64,000 bases of DNA from Sphingobacterium zeae (GTDB lineage: Bacteria; Bacteroidota; Bacteroidia; Sphingobacteriales; Sphingobacteriaceae): the NCBI RefSeq assembly GCF_030818895.1, contig NZ_JAUTBA010000001.1, forward strand, positions 2,914,001-2,978,000. Direction: 5' to 3'. Below the pieces are notes generated by a model. That model ran no database searches and was not told where the DNA came from. It was given only the letters and a program-made list of their open reading frames with translations. Positions within the stretch are counted from its first letter, which is position 1; the number at the start of each line of letters is the position of its first letter. Position numbers and translations under genes: made by a program. Shown here in pieces: positions 47,611 to 56,832 of this stretch.

Positions 47611-47705
47611 ACGGATATATCTTATTTTTTGTGTCTTTTGCTTTCAGCGGGATTTGGTGATTATTGCTATGAAATCTATTTTTTTTGTCTTTTTTGCAAT
47701 AAATT

Positions 47706-47737
47706 ATTGCCATTCCTTTTAGAATTGCCTTTATTTG
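47706..47737 (+). promoter_or_regulatory. Candidate topA promoter
   Basis: ATTG (47706-47709), 20 bp and TTTATTTG (47730-47737) each have one mismatch to consensus. The leader would be only about 11 nt. Confidence 0.5.
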
Positions 47738-47754
47738 CACAAATCTCAAATTAG

Positions 47755-50154
47755 ATGGCGAAAAATTTATTGATAGTTGAGTCTCCAGCGAAAGCGAAAA
47801 CGATAGAAGGATATTTAGGAAAGGATTTTTTGGTGAAGTCGAGTTATGGACATATTCGCGATTTGGTGAAAACCGATGATGCGATTAATACCGAAAATAA
47901 TTTCGAACAAAAGTATGAAGTTCCGTCCGATAAAAAGGCTGTTGTCAGTGAACTGAAGAAATTGGCTAAAGCTGCTGAAACTGTTTGGCTAGCGTCCGAT
48001 GAGGACCGCGAAGGAGAAGCGATTTCATGGCATTTATTTGAGACATTAGGATTGAAAGATGAGAGCACGAAAAGGATCGTTTTTCATGAAATTACGAAGC
48101 CAGCTATTCTGAAAGCTATTGACAATCCGCGTAAAATAGACTATAACCTTGTTAACGCTCAGCAGGCTCGGCGCGTGTTGGATCGGTTGGTTGGTTTTGA
48201 GCTATCTCCGGTGCTTTGGAAGAAAGTTAAACCTTCATTGTCTGCAGGACGAGTACAATCTGTTGCCGTCCGTTTAATCGTAGATCGTGAACGTGAGATT
48301 AATAAATTTGAGCCCGAGGCTGCCTTTAAGATTGTAGCGTTCTTTCATACTGGAAAAGTTAAAGATAGTTTCAAAGCTGAGCTTCCACAGCGTTTTGCTA
48401 CGGAAGCGGAGGCTACCAAATTTTTGGAAGATTGTAAATCAGCCCTGTTTTCTGTTAAAAATTTAGAAACAAAACCTGCCAAACGTTCGCCCTCGGCTCC
48501 GTTTACAACGTCAACTTTACAACAGGAAGCCAGTAGAAAACTTGGGTTTTCTGTGGCGCGCACGATGCAGGTCGCTCAAAGACTATACGAATCGGGGCGA
48601 ATTACCTATATGCGTACCGATTCTGTTAATTTGAGCGATACAGCAATTGAAGCGGCTGAAAAAGAAATTAAATCTGCTTACGGCAACCAATATCATAAGG
48701 TCAGAAAATATAAAACGAAGACATCAGGTGCACAGGAGGCGCACGAAGCTATCCGCCCGACGTATTTTTCTGAGCATACCATCGATGGGGATGCTTCTGA
48801 AAAGAGGTTGTACGAACTTATTTGGAAAAGAGCGATCGCATCACAAATGAGTGAGGCTGAGTTTGAACGTACGTTGGCAAAGATTGCCATATCGACCCGT
48901 TCAGAAGACTTAAGTGCTTCAGGGGAAGTGATGAAGTTTGATGGATTTTTAAAAGTCTATATGGAATCTTTGGATGATGATCAGGAAAATACTGTGGATG
49001 AAGATAGTGATAATGCTATCCTTCCACCGTTAACTACTGGTCAACCATTGACTCTGAAAAGTATGTCGGCAACGGAGCGGTTTACACGGCCTCCTGCACG
49101 ATATACAGAAGCCGCTTTGGTGAAAAAATTAGAGGAATTAGGAATTGGTCGTCCTTCAACCTATGCACCTACGATTTCCACAATTCAGAATCGCGGTTAT
49201 GTCGTAAAAGAAGAGCGTGAAGGCAAGTCACGTGATTACCGGGTATTGACATTGAAAGATGCTGAATTAACGGCAGTCACAAAAACCGAAATTACGGGTG
49301 CTGAGAAAGGAAAAATGTTTCCAACGGATATCGGCGTTGTGGTAAATGATTTTTTGGTCGAACATTTCAATGGTATTGTAGATTTTCACTTTACCGCGAA
49401 TGTGGAAAAGGAGTTTGACGATATTGCGCATGGTTTGACGGAATGGACAAAAATGTTGCATGATTTCTATGGACCCTTTCATTCTGAGGTAGAGGATACT
49501 TTAGAGCATGCTGATCGTGCGAATAATGAGCGCGAACTCGGCATCGATCCGGTTTCGGGAAAACCCGTTTCAGTTCGCATCGGTAAGTTTGGTCCATTGG
49601 TACAGATTGGTTCTCCGGATGACGAGGAGAAGCCTCGCTTTGCTTCGTTACGTAAAGGGCAGATGATTGAAACCATCACTTTTGAGGATGCTATGGAGCT
49701 CTTTAAATTGCCTAAAAAAGTCGGTTTATTTGAAGATAAGGAGATGACTGTTGCAGTGGGTCGATTTGGCCCTTATATTCGCCACAATTCGGCATTTTAT
49801 TCTATACCGAAAGGATTGGATCCTTTGGACGTGACTGAAGAAGAGGCAATACAGATCATTAAAGACAAGCGTCAAAAAGATATAGAAAAAGTCATTCGTG
49901 TATTTGATGAAAATGAGGAAGCTCAAATTGAACAGGGAAGATGGGGACCATTCATTCGATTTGGTAAGCAAAACCTGAAAATTCCTAAGGGGACGGAAAT
50001 TGAAAAAATAACGTATGCTGATGTGTTGAAATGGGCTGAGGCTGATGCACCAAAAGGTAAAGCCGCCAAAGCAAAAGCAACAGAAAAGAAAAGCGTAGCG
50101 AAAAAGGCTCCCGCAAAGAAGGCTCCGGCTAAGAAAACTACAAAGTCTAAATAA
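47755..50154 (+). CDS. topA: DNA topoisomerase I (type IA)
   Basis: The 799-aa enzyme relaxes negative supercoils. It opens with the Toprim domain (LLIVESPAKAKTIEGYLG; ASDEDREGE metal site), then the type IA core with catalytic Tyr285 in RITYMRTDS. C-terminal TopoI_C repeats of the GPLVQIG / GPYIRHNSAFYSIPKG type follow in place of Cys zinc fingers. The last ~30 residues are a Lys/Ala/Pro tail, probably DNA-binding. It heads a likely operon with the next two genes (2-nt gap, then a 1-nt overlap). Confidence 0.96.
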   Translation: MAKNLLIVESPAKAKTIEGYLGKDFLVKSSYGHIRDLVKTDDAINTENNFEQKYEVPSDKKAVVSELKKLAKAAETVWLASDEDREGEAISWHLFETLGLKDESTKRIVFHEITKPAILKAIDNPRKIDYNLVNAQQARRVLDRLVGFELSPVLWKKVKPSLSAGRVQSVAVRLIVDREREINKFEPEAAFKIVAFFHTGKVKDSFKAELPQRFATEAEATKFLEDCKSALFSVKNLETKPAKRSPSAPFTTSTLQQEASRKLGFSVARTMQVAQRLYESGRITYMRTDSVNLSDTAIEAAEKEIKSAYGNQYHKVRKYKTKTSGAQEAHEAIRPTYFSEHTIDGDASEKRLYELIWKRAIASQMSEAEFERTLAKIAISTRSEDLSASGEVMKFDGFLKVYMESLDDDQENTVDEDSDNAILPPLTTGQPLTLKSMSATERFTRPPARYTEAALVKKLEELGIGRPSTYAPTISTIQNRGYVVKEEREGKSRDYRVLTLKDAELTAVTKTEITGAEKGKMFPTDIGVVVNDFLVEHFNGIVDFHFTANVEKEFDDIAHGLTEWTKMLHDFYGPFHSEVEDTLEHADRANNERELGIDPVSGKPVSVRIGKFGPLVQIGSPDDEEKPRFASLRKGQMIETITFEDAMELFKLPKKVGLFEDKEMTVAVGRFGPYIRHNSAFYSIPKGLDPLDVTEEEAIQIIKDKRQKDIEKVIRVFDENEEAQIEQGRWGPFIRFGKQNLKIPKGTEIEKITYADVLKWAEADAPKGKAAKAKATEKKSVAKKAPAKKAPAKKTTKSK

Positions 50155-50156
50155 GG

Positions 50157-50570
50157 ATGAAAGCAGATTTGCCTGAAAATATTGTCAAAGACATTATGAT
50201 CGCCGTTGTTCTGGAAGGCGAGACCATAGAGACAAAAAACTGGACCGTTTATGTCATCAATGATAAGAACATCGCGATTCAGAATGTATTGATCAGCTCA
50301 AAAGGCTATGGAGAAAAGGATGGACGTCAGGTTACTACCACTACTTTACGTCATTTTATAGGTAATATAGCCGCTAAATCTTTCGATCGTGTGGAAGCAA
50401 TAGACGAGCAGGTCTTCGGTCTGACAAACGAATATTGGGTGAGTTTCTACATTGACAACATCATTTACGATAAGAAATACATTTTCTTGCCCGAAAGCAT
50501 AGTAGATGGCAACCTGATGAAAGTTCCTTTGGTGAATAAGCCGGGTGTAATTATAGGAGGAAACGAATAA
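50157..50570 (+). CDS. Conserved hypothetical protein between topA and cmk
   Basis: The 137-aa cytoplasmic protein has a beta-rich pattern (NWTVYVINDKNIAIQNVLI, EYWVSFYIDNIIYDKKYIF). No catalytic motif is apparent and I do not recognise a domain. It starts 3 nt after the topA stop, and its stop overlaps the cmk start as TAATG. The tight spacing implies a conserved topA-cmk operon, so a role linked to DNA or nucleotide metabolism is possible but unproven. Confidence 0.8.
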   Translation: MKADLPENIVKDIMIAVVLEGETIETKNWTVYVINDKNIAIQNVLISSKGYGEKDGRQVTTTTLRHFIGNIAAKSFDRVEAIDEQVFGLTNEYWVSFYIDNIIYDKKYIFLPESIVDGNLMKVPLVNKPGVIIGGNE

Positions 50571-51265
50571 TGAGTGGGCGTCACAATTTCATTATCGCAA
50601 TAGATGGATTTTCATCGTGTGGTAAAAGCACATTAGCCAAATCTTTAGCAAAGAAACTGAAATTTGCATTTATTGACAGCGGTGCAATGTATAGAGCCGT
50701 TACGCTCTATTTTATCCGTCATAACATTGCCCTGGATGACCAAGAGACTATTGAAAGTGCGCTGAAAGATATCCATATCGACTTTATACCCAATGCATTA
50801 AAAACGGAAATTCATTTAAATGATGAGGATATCTCTGAAGAGATTCGTCAGATGTATATTTCGGATAAAGTGAGTGATGTGAGCGCAATTAAAGCTGTTC
50901 GCGTGGCGATGGTTGCGCAGCAGCAAAAGCTAGGAAGCAGAAGGAACATTATTATGGATGGCCGCGATATAGGGACTACCGTTTTTCCCGATGCTGATCT
51001 CAAGATTTTTATGACAGCTGATCCTAAAGTTCGGGCTGCGAGGCGTTACCTTGAATTAACCGAAAAAGGGGAAGATGTGACTTTAGAAGAAGTCGTTGAA
51101 AATTTAGCGACACGTGACCGTATCGACAGTACACGTGCTGAAAGTCCCTTACGACAAGCAGAAGATGCAATTGTATTGGATAATTCCAATTTAACACCTG
51201 AGCAGCAATTGCAATTTGTTGAAGAAGAATATTTGAAAGCGAGAGCTGCAAAAACTCAAGCATAG
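50570..51265 (+). CDS. cmk: Cytidylate kinase
   Basis: The 231-aa enzyme phosphorylates CMP/dCMP. Motifs: P-loop IDGFSSCGKSTLAKSLA, the DSGAMYRAVTLY nucleotide-binding segment, the IIMDGRDIGTTVFPDADLKIF block and the lid RAARRYLE, then RDRIDSTRAESPL. All are standard for bacterial Cmk. It is the last gene of the topA operon and is followed within 5 bp by a strong terminator. Confidence 0.95.
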   Translation: MSGRHNFIIAIDGFSSCGKSTLAKSLAKKLKFAFIDSGAMYRAVTLYFIRHNIALDDQETIESALKDIHIDFIPNALKTEIHLNDEDISEEIRQMYISDKVSDVSAIKAVRVAMVAQQQKLGSRRNIIMDGRDIGTTVFPDADLKIFMTADPKVRAARRYLELTEKGEDVTLEEVVENLATRDRIDSTRAESPLRQAEDAIVLDNSNLTPEQQLQFVEEEYLKARAAKTQA

Positions 51266-51269
51266 AAGA

Positions 51270-51309
51270 AAAAAAGCGGGGGAGATTCATAAATCTCCCC
51301 CGCTTTTTT
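51270..51309 (+). terminator. Intrinsic terminator of the topA-cmk operon
   Basis: AAGCGGGGGAGATTT-type arms (AAAAAAAGCGGGGGAGATT / AATCTCCCCCGCTTTTTTT) form a very strong GC-rich stem and end in a T-run. A/T flanks on both sides could also stop the convergent gene. Confidence 0.95.
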
Positions 51310-51332
51310 TCTTCTATGTGTTTTTAATTTTA

Positions 51333-51626
51333 CTATTTCACACTATTGATTTGCTGTTGTTCTAATAATTTGCTCACATTATTTTTTTCTCCGAATTCCT
51401 CTGTTTGTTCTTGAAATGATTCCAGAAGAGCTTTTATAGCATCGGAATTATCTGCTGTACGTTGATAGATATCAGGAATTGTCTTTTCAATATTTTTATC
51501 GCCCAGCTCGATGTTATCAACTTCGATTTTGCCTATTTTTTCTAAAACAGCTTGTTGACTATTCCGGACATCTTCTAATTCTCTTGCTATTTTTTCCATC
51601 AATTGGAATTTCTTCAATTTATCCAT
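51333..51626 (-). CDS. Small coiled-coil hypothetical protein
   Basis: The product is 97 aa from MDKLKKFQLMEK (an ATG two codons upstream is also possible). It is highly charged and predicted helical throughout, with heptad-like spacing, no Cys and no membrane segment. Family unknown. It lies convergent to cmk behind the shared terminator and has its own upstream gap, so it is probably a single-gene unit. Confidence 0.65.
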   Translation of the reverse strand: MDKLKKFQLMEKIARELEDVRNSQQAVLEKIGKIEVDNIELGDKNIEKTIPDIYQRTADNSDAIKALLESFQEQTEEFGEKNNVSKLLEQQQINSVK

Positions 51627-51742
51627 ATGCAATATCTTTTAGTTACTACAATAAGAACAAGGTGCTTCAAAAATTTGTTTTGTTTTTTTTAAAAAAGGAC
51701 ACGGGGCATTGTTTTAAAGGAATGGATATATGGCTAAAGGAG

Positions 51743-51769
51743 AAGGCGGACCCAAACTGGTCCGCCTTT
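51743..51769 (-). terminator. Hairpin downstream of the aminotransferase gene
   Basis: GGCGGACC pairs with GGTCCGCC around CAAACT, just 22 bp past the minus-strand stop codon. The tail is only moderately U-rich. Confidence 0.75.
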
Positions 51770-51790
51770 CCTAATTGCTTAATTTCCTTA

Positions 51791-52990
51791 TTAATTTGTT
51801 CGTCCTGGATAAACTTCAAGTGCTTTTTCTAAACAAATCAAAGCATTGTTAAGATCAACTTGATTAAGCACGTAGGCGAGTCTCACTTCATTTATACCAG
51901 CTCTCTCTGTGCTATAGAAACCCGTAGCTGGAGCCATCATGACTGTTTCATTGTTATACGAAAATTCTTCCAACATCCATTGACAGAATCTGTCTGCATT
52001 GTCAATTGGTAGTTTGGCGACGACGTAAAATGCTCCTCCAGGATTTGGGGAATAGATACCTTCAATGGCATTAAGTCCTTTCACGAGGGTATCTCTGCGC
52101 GCTGTGTATTCCTTCGACACAGCTTCAAAATAGCTGTCGGGTGTATCGACAGCTGCTTCGCCTGCAATCTGTCCTTCTAAAGAAGGGCTTAAGCGAGCTT
52201 GAGCAAATTTAAGTGCGGTTTGGTATAGTTCTTTATTTTTTGTAATGATACATCCAATACGGGCACCGCATGCAGAGTAACGTTTGGATACCGTATCGAA
52301 GATAACGACATTATTTTCGAGCCCTTCTAAATGCATTGGAGAAATAAACTCTCTACCGTCATAGCAGAATTCGCGATAAGCTTCATCCGAAAATAGGTAA
52401 AGATCATATTTTAAGCAAAGCTCGCGTAAAGCCTCTAATTCTGCTCTGGAATAAAGATAACCCGTAGGGTTATTTGGGTTGCAGATACAGATCGCTTTGG
52501 TTTTGGACGTAATTACTTTTTCAAACTCAGCGATAGAAGGGAGGGCAAATCCGCTTTCGATATATGACATGATAGGTTTGATCACCACACCTGAGGAGCA
52601 GGCGAAACCGTTATAATTCGCGTAGAATGGTTCTGGAATAATAATTTCTTCGCCTTCATTCAAGCAGGCTTGCATGGCGATTGTAATGGCTTCCGAACCA
52701 CCGTTTGTTACTAATATATCTGTAGGCTCGACATTATAATTCAGTTTATTATAATATTCAGCTAATTTGTTCCGATAGGAAGCAGTACCTTCAGATGGCG
52801 TGTAGGCCCATACTTTGAACTCTATATTTTTCAAAGCATTGAGCATAACTTCAGGCGTCTGGATATCAGGCTGTCCGATATTAAGGTGGTATATCTTCTT
52901 ACCTTCTTTTTTTGCTTGATCAGCATACGGCGTCAGTTTTCTAATTGGTGACGCAGGCATATTAAGCCCTTTTTCTGATAGTACTGGCAT
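51791..52990 (-). CDS. PLP-dependent class I/II aminotransferase (aspartate aminotransferase-like)
   Basis: The 399-aa protein shows fold-type I landmarks: HLNIGQPDIQTP, YTPSEGTASYRNKLAEYY, VTNGGSEAI, the CNPNNPTGYLYS loop, LFSDEAYREF (PLP-binding Asp/Tyr), a KRYSACGARIGC segment containing the likely PLP Lys, and a C-terminal NEVRLAYVLN with the carboxylate-binding Arg. Substrate preference (aspartate, aromatic or other) cannot be fixed by eye. Single-gene unit with its own terminator. Confidence 0.92.
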   Translation of the reverse strand: MPVLSEKGLNMPASPIRKLTPYADQAKKEGKKIYHLNIGQPDIQTPEVMLNALKNIEFKVWAYTPSEGTASYRNKLAEYYNKLNYNVEPTDILVTNGGSEAITIAMQACLNEGEEIIIPEPFYANYNGFACSSGVVIKPIMSYIESGFALPSIAEFEKVITSKTKAICICNPNNPTGYLYSRAELEALRELCLKYDLYLFSDEAYREFCYDGREFISPMHLEGLENNVVIFDTVSKRYSACGARIGCIITKNKELYQTALKFAQARLSPSLEGQIAGEAAVDTPDSYFEAVSKEYTARRDTLVKGLNAIEGIYSPNPGGAFYVVAKLPIDNADRFCQWMLEEFSYNNETVMMAPATGFYSTERAGINEVRLAYVLNQVDLNNALICLEKALEVYPGRTN

Positions 52991-53031
52991 TATAGTTTTT
53001 TTAAAATTAGTCGTGCAAATTTAACCAAAAT

Positions 53032-53073
53032 AAAACGAAAAAAGCCACATCATGATGTGGCTTTTTTCGTTTT
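53032..53073 (-). terminator. Terminator downstream of the DUF1573 gene
   Basis: AAAACGAAAAAAGCCACATC pairs perfectly with its complement around a minimal loop, making an almost uninterrupted ~20-bp stem with A/T outer arms usable on either strand. Confidence 0.9.
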
Positions 53074-53088
53074 ATATTTCCAATGTTA

Positions 53089-53463
53089 TTATTCTACTAT
53101 ACCCTTAATATAGAGGGTTTTTACAGGAGTCTTGGTGTTTGATTGTACCGTAAAGCTCTTTGTGAATGGAGCTTTGGCAGCTGCGTTATAGGTCACTTTG
53201 ATGGTGCCACTTTCACCCGGTTTAATCGGGGTTTTTGTGAATTCTGCTACAGAACAACCACAAGTTGGAACAACGTTTGAAATGATAATTGGCTCACTAC
53301 CAGTATTTGAAAATTTGAAATTATACGAAACGGGTGTGCCTGCTGGTATTTTTCCAAAATCGTGGGTTTCTTTTTCGAACTTAAATTCCCCTTGACCGGC
53401 CTGCATAGACGAAAAACCGATAAAGGAAATGATCACTGCTAAAATTGTTATATACTTTTTCAT
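53089..53463 (-). CDS. DUF1573 domain protein, secreted
   Basis: The 124-aa protein has a signal peptide (MKKYITILAVIISFIGFSSM, cleavage near MQA-GQG). A single Ig-like DUF1573 domain follows: FEKETHDFGKIPAGTPVSY, then a VVPTCGCSVAEF box and KPGESGTIKVTYN. The DFG-I-G and CGCS boxes are diagnostic. Such proteins are common in Bacteroidota periplasm or outer surface; function is not established. It is monocistronic. Confidence 0.9.
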   Translation of the reverse strand: MKKYITILAVIISFIGFSSMQAGQGEFKFEKETHDFGKIPAGTPVSYNFKFSNTGSEPIIISNVVPTCGCSVAEFTKTPIKPGESGTIKVTYNAAAKAPFTKSFTVQSNTKTPVKTLYIKGIVE

Positions 53464-53561
53464 GCTTCTAAGATATTACTTTATGATTGAAATAGAACAA
53501 CTGATATGCCAAATGTAGTATTTATTGCCCATTAATCTCCTATCTAACAACTTTATTACAG

Positions 53562-54527
53562 TTATATTATCCCTTCTTTAAGTAGGTCCTGAATATGAAT
53601 AACGCCGGCATAATAATTTTTGTCGGACACCAATAGCTGCGTAATGTTATTTTCACGCATAATATGAAGAGCATTTGCCGCAAGCTCATTTTTATCAATG
53701 ATTTTAGGTGATTTTCCCATAATATCTCCGGCGGTAATTCTCGCTAAATCGGTATGTTTTTCCAACATTCGTCGTATATCGCCGTCGGTGATAATGCCAA
53801 CAATACGATCTTCGTCCAATACAGCCACCGCACCCAGTCTAAACTGTGTAATGGTAATGATAATATCACTGACAGTCGCCTGTTGTTGGACGCTAGGTTT
53901 TCCGTTCTGATCAGACAGGTCGCCCACCCTCAAATACAATTTTTTGCCTAATGCTCCTCCAGGATGGTATTTGGCGAAATCTCTGTCCGTGAAATCGCGG
54001 CATTCCTGTAATACAACCGCAAGTGCATCACCCATGGCTAATTGCGCCGTTGTACTCGATGTGGGAGCCAGATTGTTGGGACACGCTTCTTTTTCGACCG
54101 TGGTGTTCAAGATGTAGTCGGCATTTTTTGCCAAATAGGATGCTGTATTTCCAACCAAAGCAATCAGTACATTCTTTGTTTGCTTTAAAAAGGGAACCAA
54201 CACTTTAATCTCAGGTGTATTACCGCTTTTGGAGATGGCAATAATTAAATCATTTTGCTGGATGATCCCGAGATCGCCATGAATAGCATCAGCTGCATGC
54301 ATGAAGATTGATGGTGTTCCGGTCGAATTTAGGGTTGCTACTATCTTCTGTGCAATAATAGCACTTTTACCAATCCCGGTAACGACAACTCTTCCCTGCA
54401 GATTTAATATGCGATTAACAATGGTAACAAAATCATCATCAATATATTGGGCTAAGGCAGCTACTGCTTTGGCTTCTTCTTGAATAGCTTGAATAGCTAT
54501 ATTTTTTATTTCGTAGTTGTTTTTCAC
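53562..54527 (-). CDS. kdsD: Arabinose-5-phosphate isomerase (KpsF/GutQ family)
   Basis: The 321-aa protein has a SIS domain (~residues 35-175; VTGIGKSAIIAQKI, ISKSGNTPEIKVLVPFL, ACPNNLAPTSSTT) and two CBS domains (~205-320). It makes D-arabinose 5-phosphate from ribulose 5-phosphate, the first step of Kdo synthesis for lipopolysaccharide. kdsA, the next enzyme in the pathway, lies 2.3 kb away beyond recQ. It is divergent from recQ. Confidence 0.94.
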   Translation of the reverse strand: MKNNYEIKNIAIQAIQEEAKAVAALAQYIDDDFVTIVNRILNLQGRVVVTGIGKSAIIAQKIVATLNSTGTPSIFMHAADAIHGDLGIIQQNDLIIAISKSGNTPEIKVLVPFLKQTKNVLIALVGNTASYLAKNADYILNTTVEKEACPNNLAPTSSTTAQLAMGDALAVVLQECRDFTDRDFAKYHPGGALGKKLYLRVGDLSDQNGKPSVQQQATVSDIIITITQFRLGAVAVLDEDRIVGIITDGDIRRMLEKHTDLARITAGDIMGKSPKIIDKNELAANALHIMRENNITQLLVSDKNYYAGVIHIQDLLKEGII

Positions 54528-54628
54528 AAAAAATACTCTTACTTTTATGTATTAGAATAGATTGCAAAAATAGATTATTTTTCAAGATTATTTCTTCATT
54601 TATCTATCTTATTTTTGCCCAAGGCGCA

Positions 54629-56818
54629 ATGGAAATAGAAAAATCACTTTTCGACAATTTACAAGATTTTTTTGGTTTTGATACTTTTAAAGGAGATCAA
54701 GAGGCTATTATAACGAGTATTCTTCAACGAAGAGACACGTTTGTAATTATGCCGACCGGTGGGGGAAAATCAATTTGCTACCAACTTCCTGCACTCATGA
54801 GTGAGGGGACGGCAATAGTTATCTCGCCGCTGATAGCTTTAATGAAAAACCAAGTAGATCAACTTCGTGCATTCGGTGGCGAAGACAGTATCGCTCATTT
54901 TTTGAATTCTTCATTAAATAAGAGTGAGATTACCAGGGTTAAGGATGATGTAGTTGCTGGAAAAACCAAGTTGCTGTATGTTGCTCCTGAATCGCTTGCC
55001 AAGCAAGAAAATTTGGAGTTTTTACATCAGATAAAAGTATCCTTTGTTGCTGTTGATGAAGCGCATTGTATTTCCGAATGGGGGCACGATTTCAGACCAG
55101 AATATCGTAAAATTCGCCAGGTAATTAATGAAATAGGGCCGAATATTCCAATTATTGCGCTCACCGCTACTGCTACACCGAAGGTACAGTCGGATATTCG
55201 TAAAAATTTACAGATGAATGATGCTGTTTTATTTAAATCATCGTTTAATCGCAGTAATTTATATTATGAAGTAAGGCCAAAAAAAGATGTGGTCAAAGAG
55301 ATTGTTCGCTTTATCAAGACAAAATCCGGAAAGACTGGCATCGTTTACTGCTTAAGCCGTAAGAAAGTGGAGGAGATTAGTGAGGTTTTAAACTTAAATG
55401 GGATTAAAGCTTTACCTTATCACGCGGGCTTAGATGCTAAAACCAGAGCGGATACGCAAGATAAATTTTTGATGGAGGATGTCGAAGTGATTGTGGCGAC
55501 AATTGCTTTTGGTATGGGGATTGACAAACCGGATGTTCGCTATGTGATTCATCACGATATTCCTAAATCTATGGAAGGATATTATCAGGAAACTGGGCGT
55601 GCCGGACGTGATGGGGGAGATGGTTACTGTTTGGCTTTTTACTCCGAAAAGGACGTGGAAAAACTCACTAAGTTTATGAAAGATAAGCCTGTGGCTGAAC
55701 GGGAGATTGGTACACAGATCTTGAAAGAAGTTATTGATTATTCCGAGTCTGCCGTTTGCCGCCGTAAACAGATCCTTCATTATTTCGGAGAAAATTTCGA
55801 TGAGCAGGGGTGTAACAACATGTGCGATAACTGCCGGTCCGCGAAGGAGTATTTTGAGGCTGAGGAATCGTTGCGTGATGTGTTGGGATTTATACAGGAA
55901 CAGGGAGAGAAGTTTGATGATCATCACGTGATCAACGTAATGATGGGACAAAATAATCAACCCGTGTCTTCCTATAAGCATGATGAGCATCGCTTATTCG
56001 GAAAGGGGAAAGACAAAGGTGTTATCTATTGGAAATCGTTGGTTAGACAGGCTGTTCTCGATAATTTTATTGAAAAAGATATTGATCATTATGGTCTTTT
56101 AAAACTGACGGATATTGGTAGACATTATATAGCCAATCCTTATCAGCTAAAATTTGTCTTAAACCGTCCAATAGCAGGTGGCGACCCTACAAATTCGGAC
56201 GATGCGGGACATGGTACAGGAGCATTAGATACCGTGTTGTTGGGTATGTTAAAAGACCTTCGGAAGAAAATAGCAAAAGGAAAAGCTTTACCTCCGTTTG
56301 TCATTTTTCAGGATCCTTCGCTCGAAGAAATGTGTACGCATTATCCGATTAGCATAGATGAATTGAAACAGATTCAAGGTGTAGGAAATGGCAAAGCGAT
56401 TAAATTTGGGCCGCCCTTTATTGCTTTGATTAAAGAGTATGTGGAGGAAAATGAAATTGACAGACCAGTGGACCTTGTCATTAAGAGTACAGCGAATAAA
56501 TCCGCATTAAAGGTATCTATCATTCAAAATATTGATCGTAAAATAGCTTTGGATGATATTGCTTCGGCTAAGGGTATTACTTACGAGGAAATATTGAAAG
56601 AAATTGAGACCATCGTAAATGCGGGTACCAAAATAAATATCAATTATTTTATTGACGAGATTATTGATGAGGATCGTCAGGATGAGGTGTATGACTATTT
56701 TAAGACGGCGGAGACTGATTCAATCAATAGTGCATTGAAAGAACTTGGAGGCGATGATTATAGCTATGAGGATCTCCAATTGATGCGGATAAAATTTTTA
56801 TCAGAGCTTGGCAATTAA
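54629..56818 (+). CDS. recQ: ATP-dependent DNA helicase RecQ
   Basis: The 729-aa protein has the RecQ layout: helicase core with motif 0 GFDTFKGDQEAI, Walker A MPTGGGKS, DEAH in VDEAHCISEWGHDFRPEY and motif VI YYQETGRAGRDG. Next come a zinc-binding RecQ-Ct (C-x19-22-CNNMCDNC), a winged helix (~410-510) and an HRDC domain (~555-625; SLEEMCTHYPISIDELKQI). About 100 extra C-terminal residues follow, as in other Bacteroidota RecQ. Role: recombination and fork repair. Confidence 0.96.
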   Translation: MEIEKSLFDNLQDFFGFDTFKGDQEAIITSILQRRDTFVIMPTGGGKSICYQLPALMSEGTAIVISPLIALMKNQVDQLRAFGGEDSIAHFLNSSLNKSEITRVKDDVVAGKTKLLYVAPESLAKQENLEFLHQIKVSFVAVDEAHCISEWGHDFRPEYRKIRQVINEIGPNIPIIALTATATPKVQSDIRKNLQMNDAVLFKSSFNRSNLYYEVRPKKDVVKEIVRFIKTKSGKTGIVYCLSRKKVEEISEVLNLNGIKALPYHAGLDAKTRADTQDKFLMEDVEVIVATIAFGMGIDKPDVRYVIHHDIPKSMEGYYQETGRAGRDGGDGYCLAFYSEKDVEKLTKFMKDKPVAEREIGTQILKEVIDYSESAVCRRKQILHYFGENFDEQGCNNMCDNCRSAKEYFEAEESLRDVLGFIQEQGEKFDDHHVINVMMGQNNQPVSSYKHDEHRLFGKGKDKGVIYWKSLVRQAVLDNFIEKDIDHYGLLKLTDIGRHYIANPYQLKFVLNRPIAGGDPTNSDDAGHGTGALDTVLLGMLKDLRKKIAKGKALPPFVIFQDPSLEEMCTHYPISIDELKQIQGVGNGKAIKFGPPFIALIKEYVEENEIDRPVDLVIKSTANKSALKVSIIQNIDRKIALDDIASAKGITYEEILKEIETIVNAGTKININYFIDEIIDEDRQDEVYDYFKTAETDSINSALKELGGDDYSYEDLQLMRIKFLSELGN

Positions 56819-56832
56819 TTTTTTATAATGAT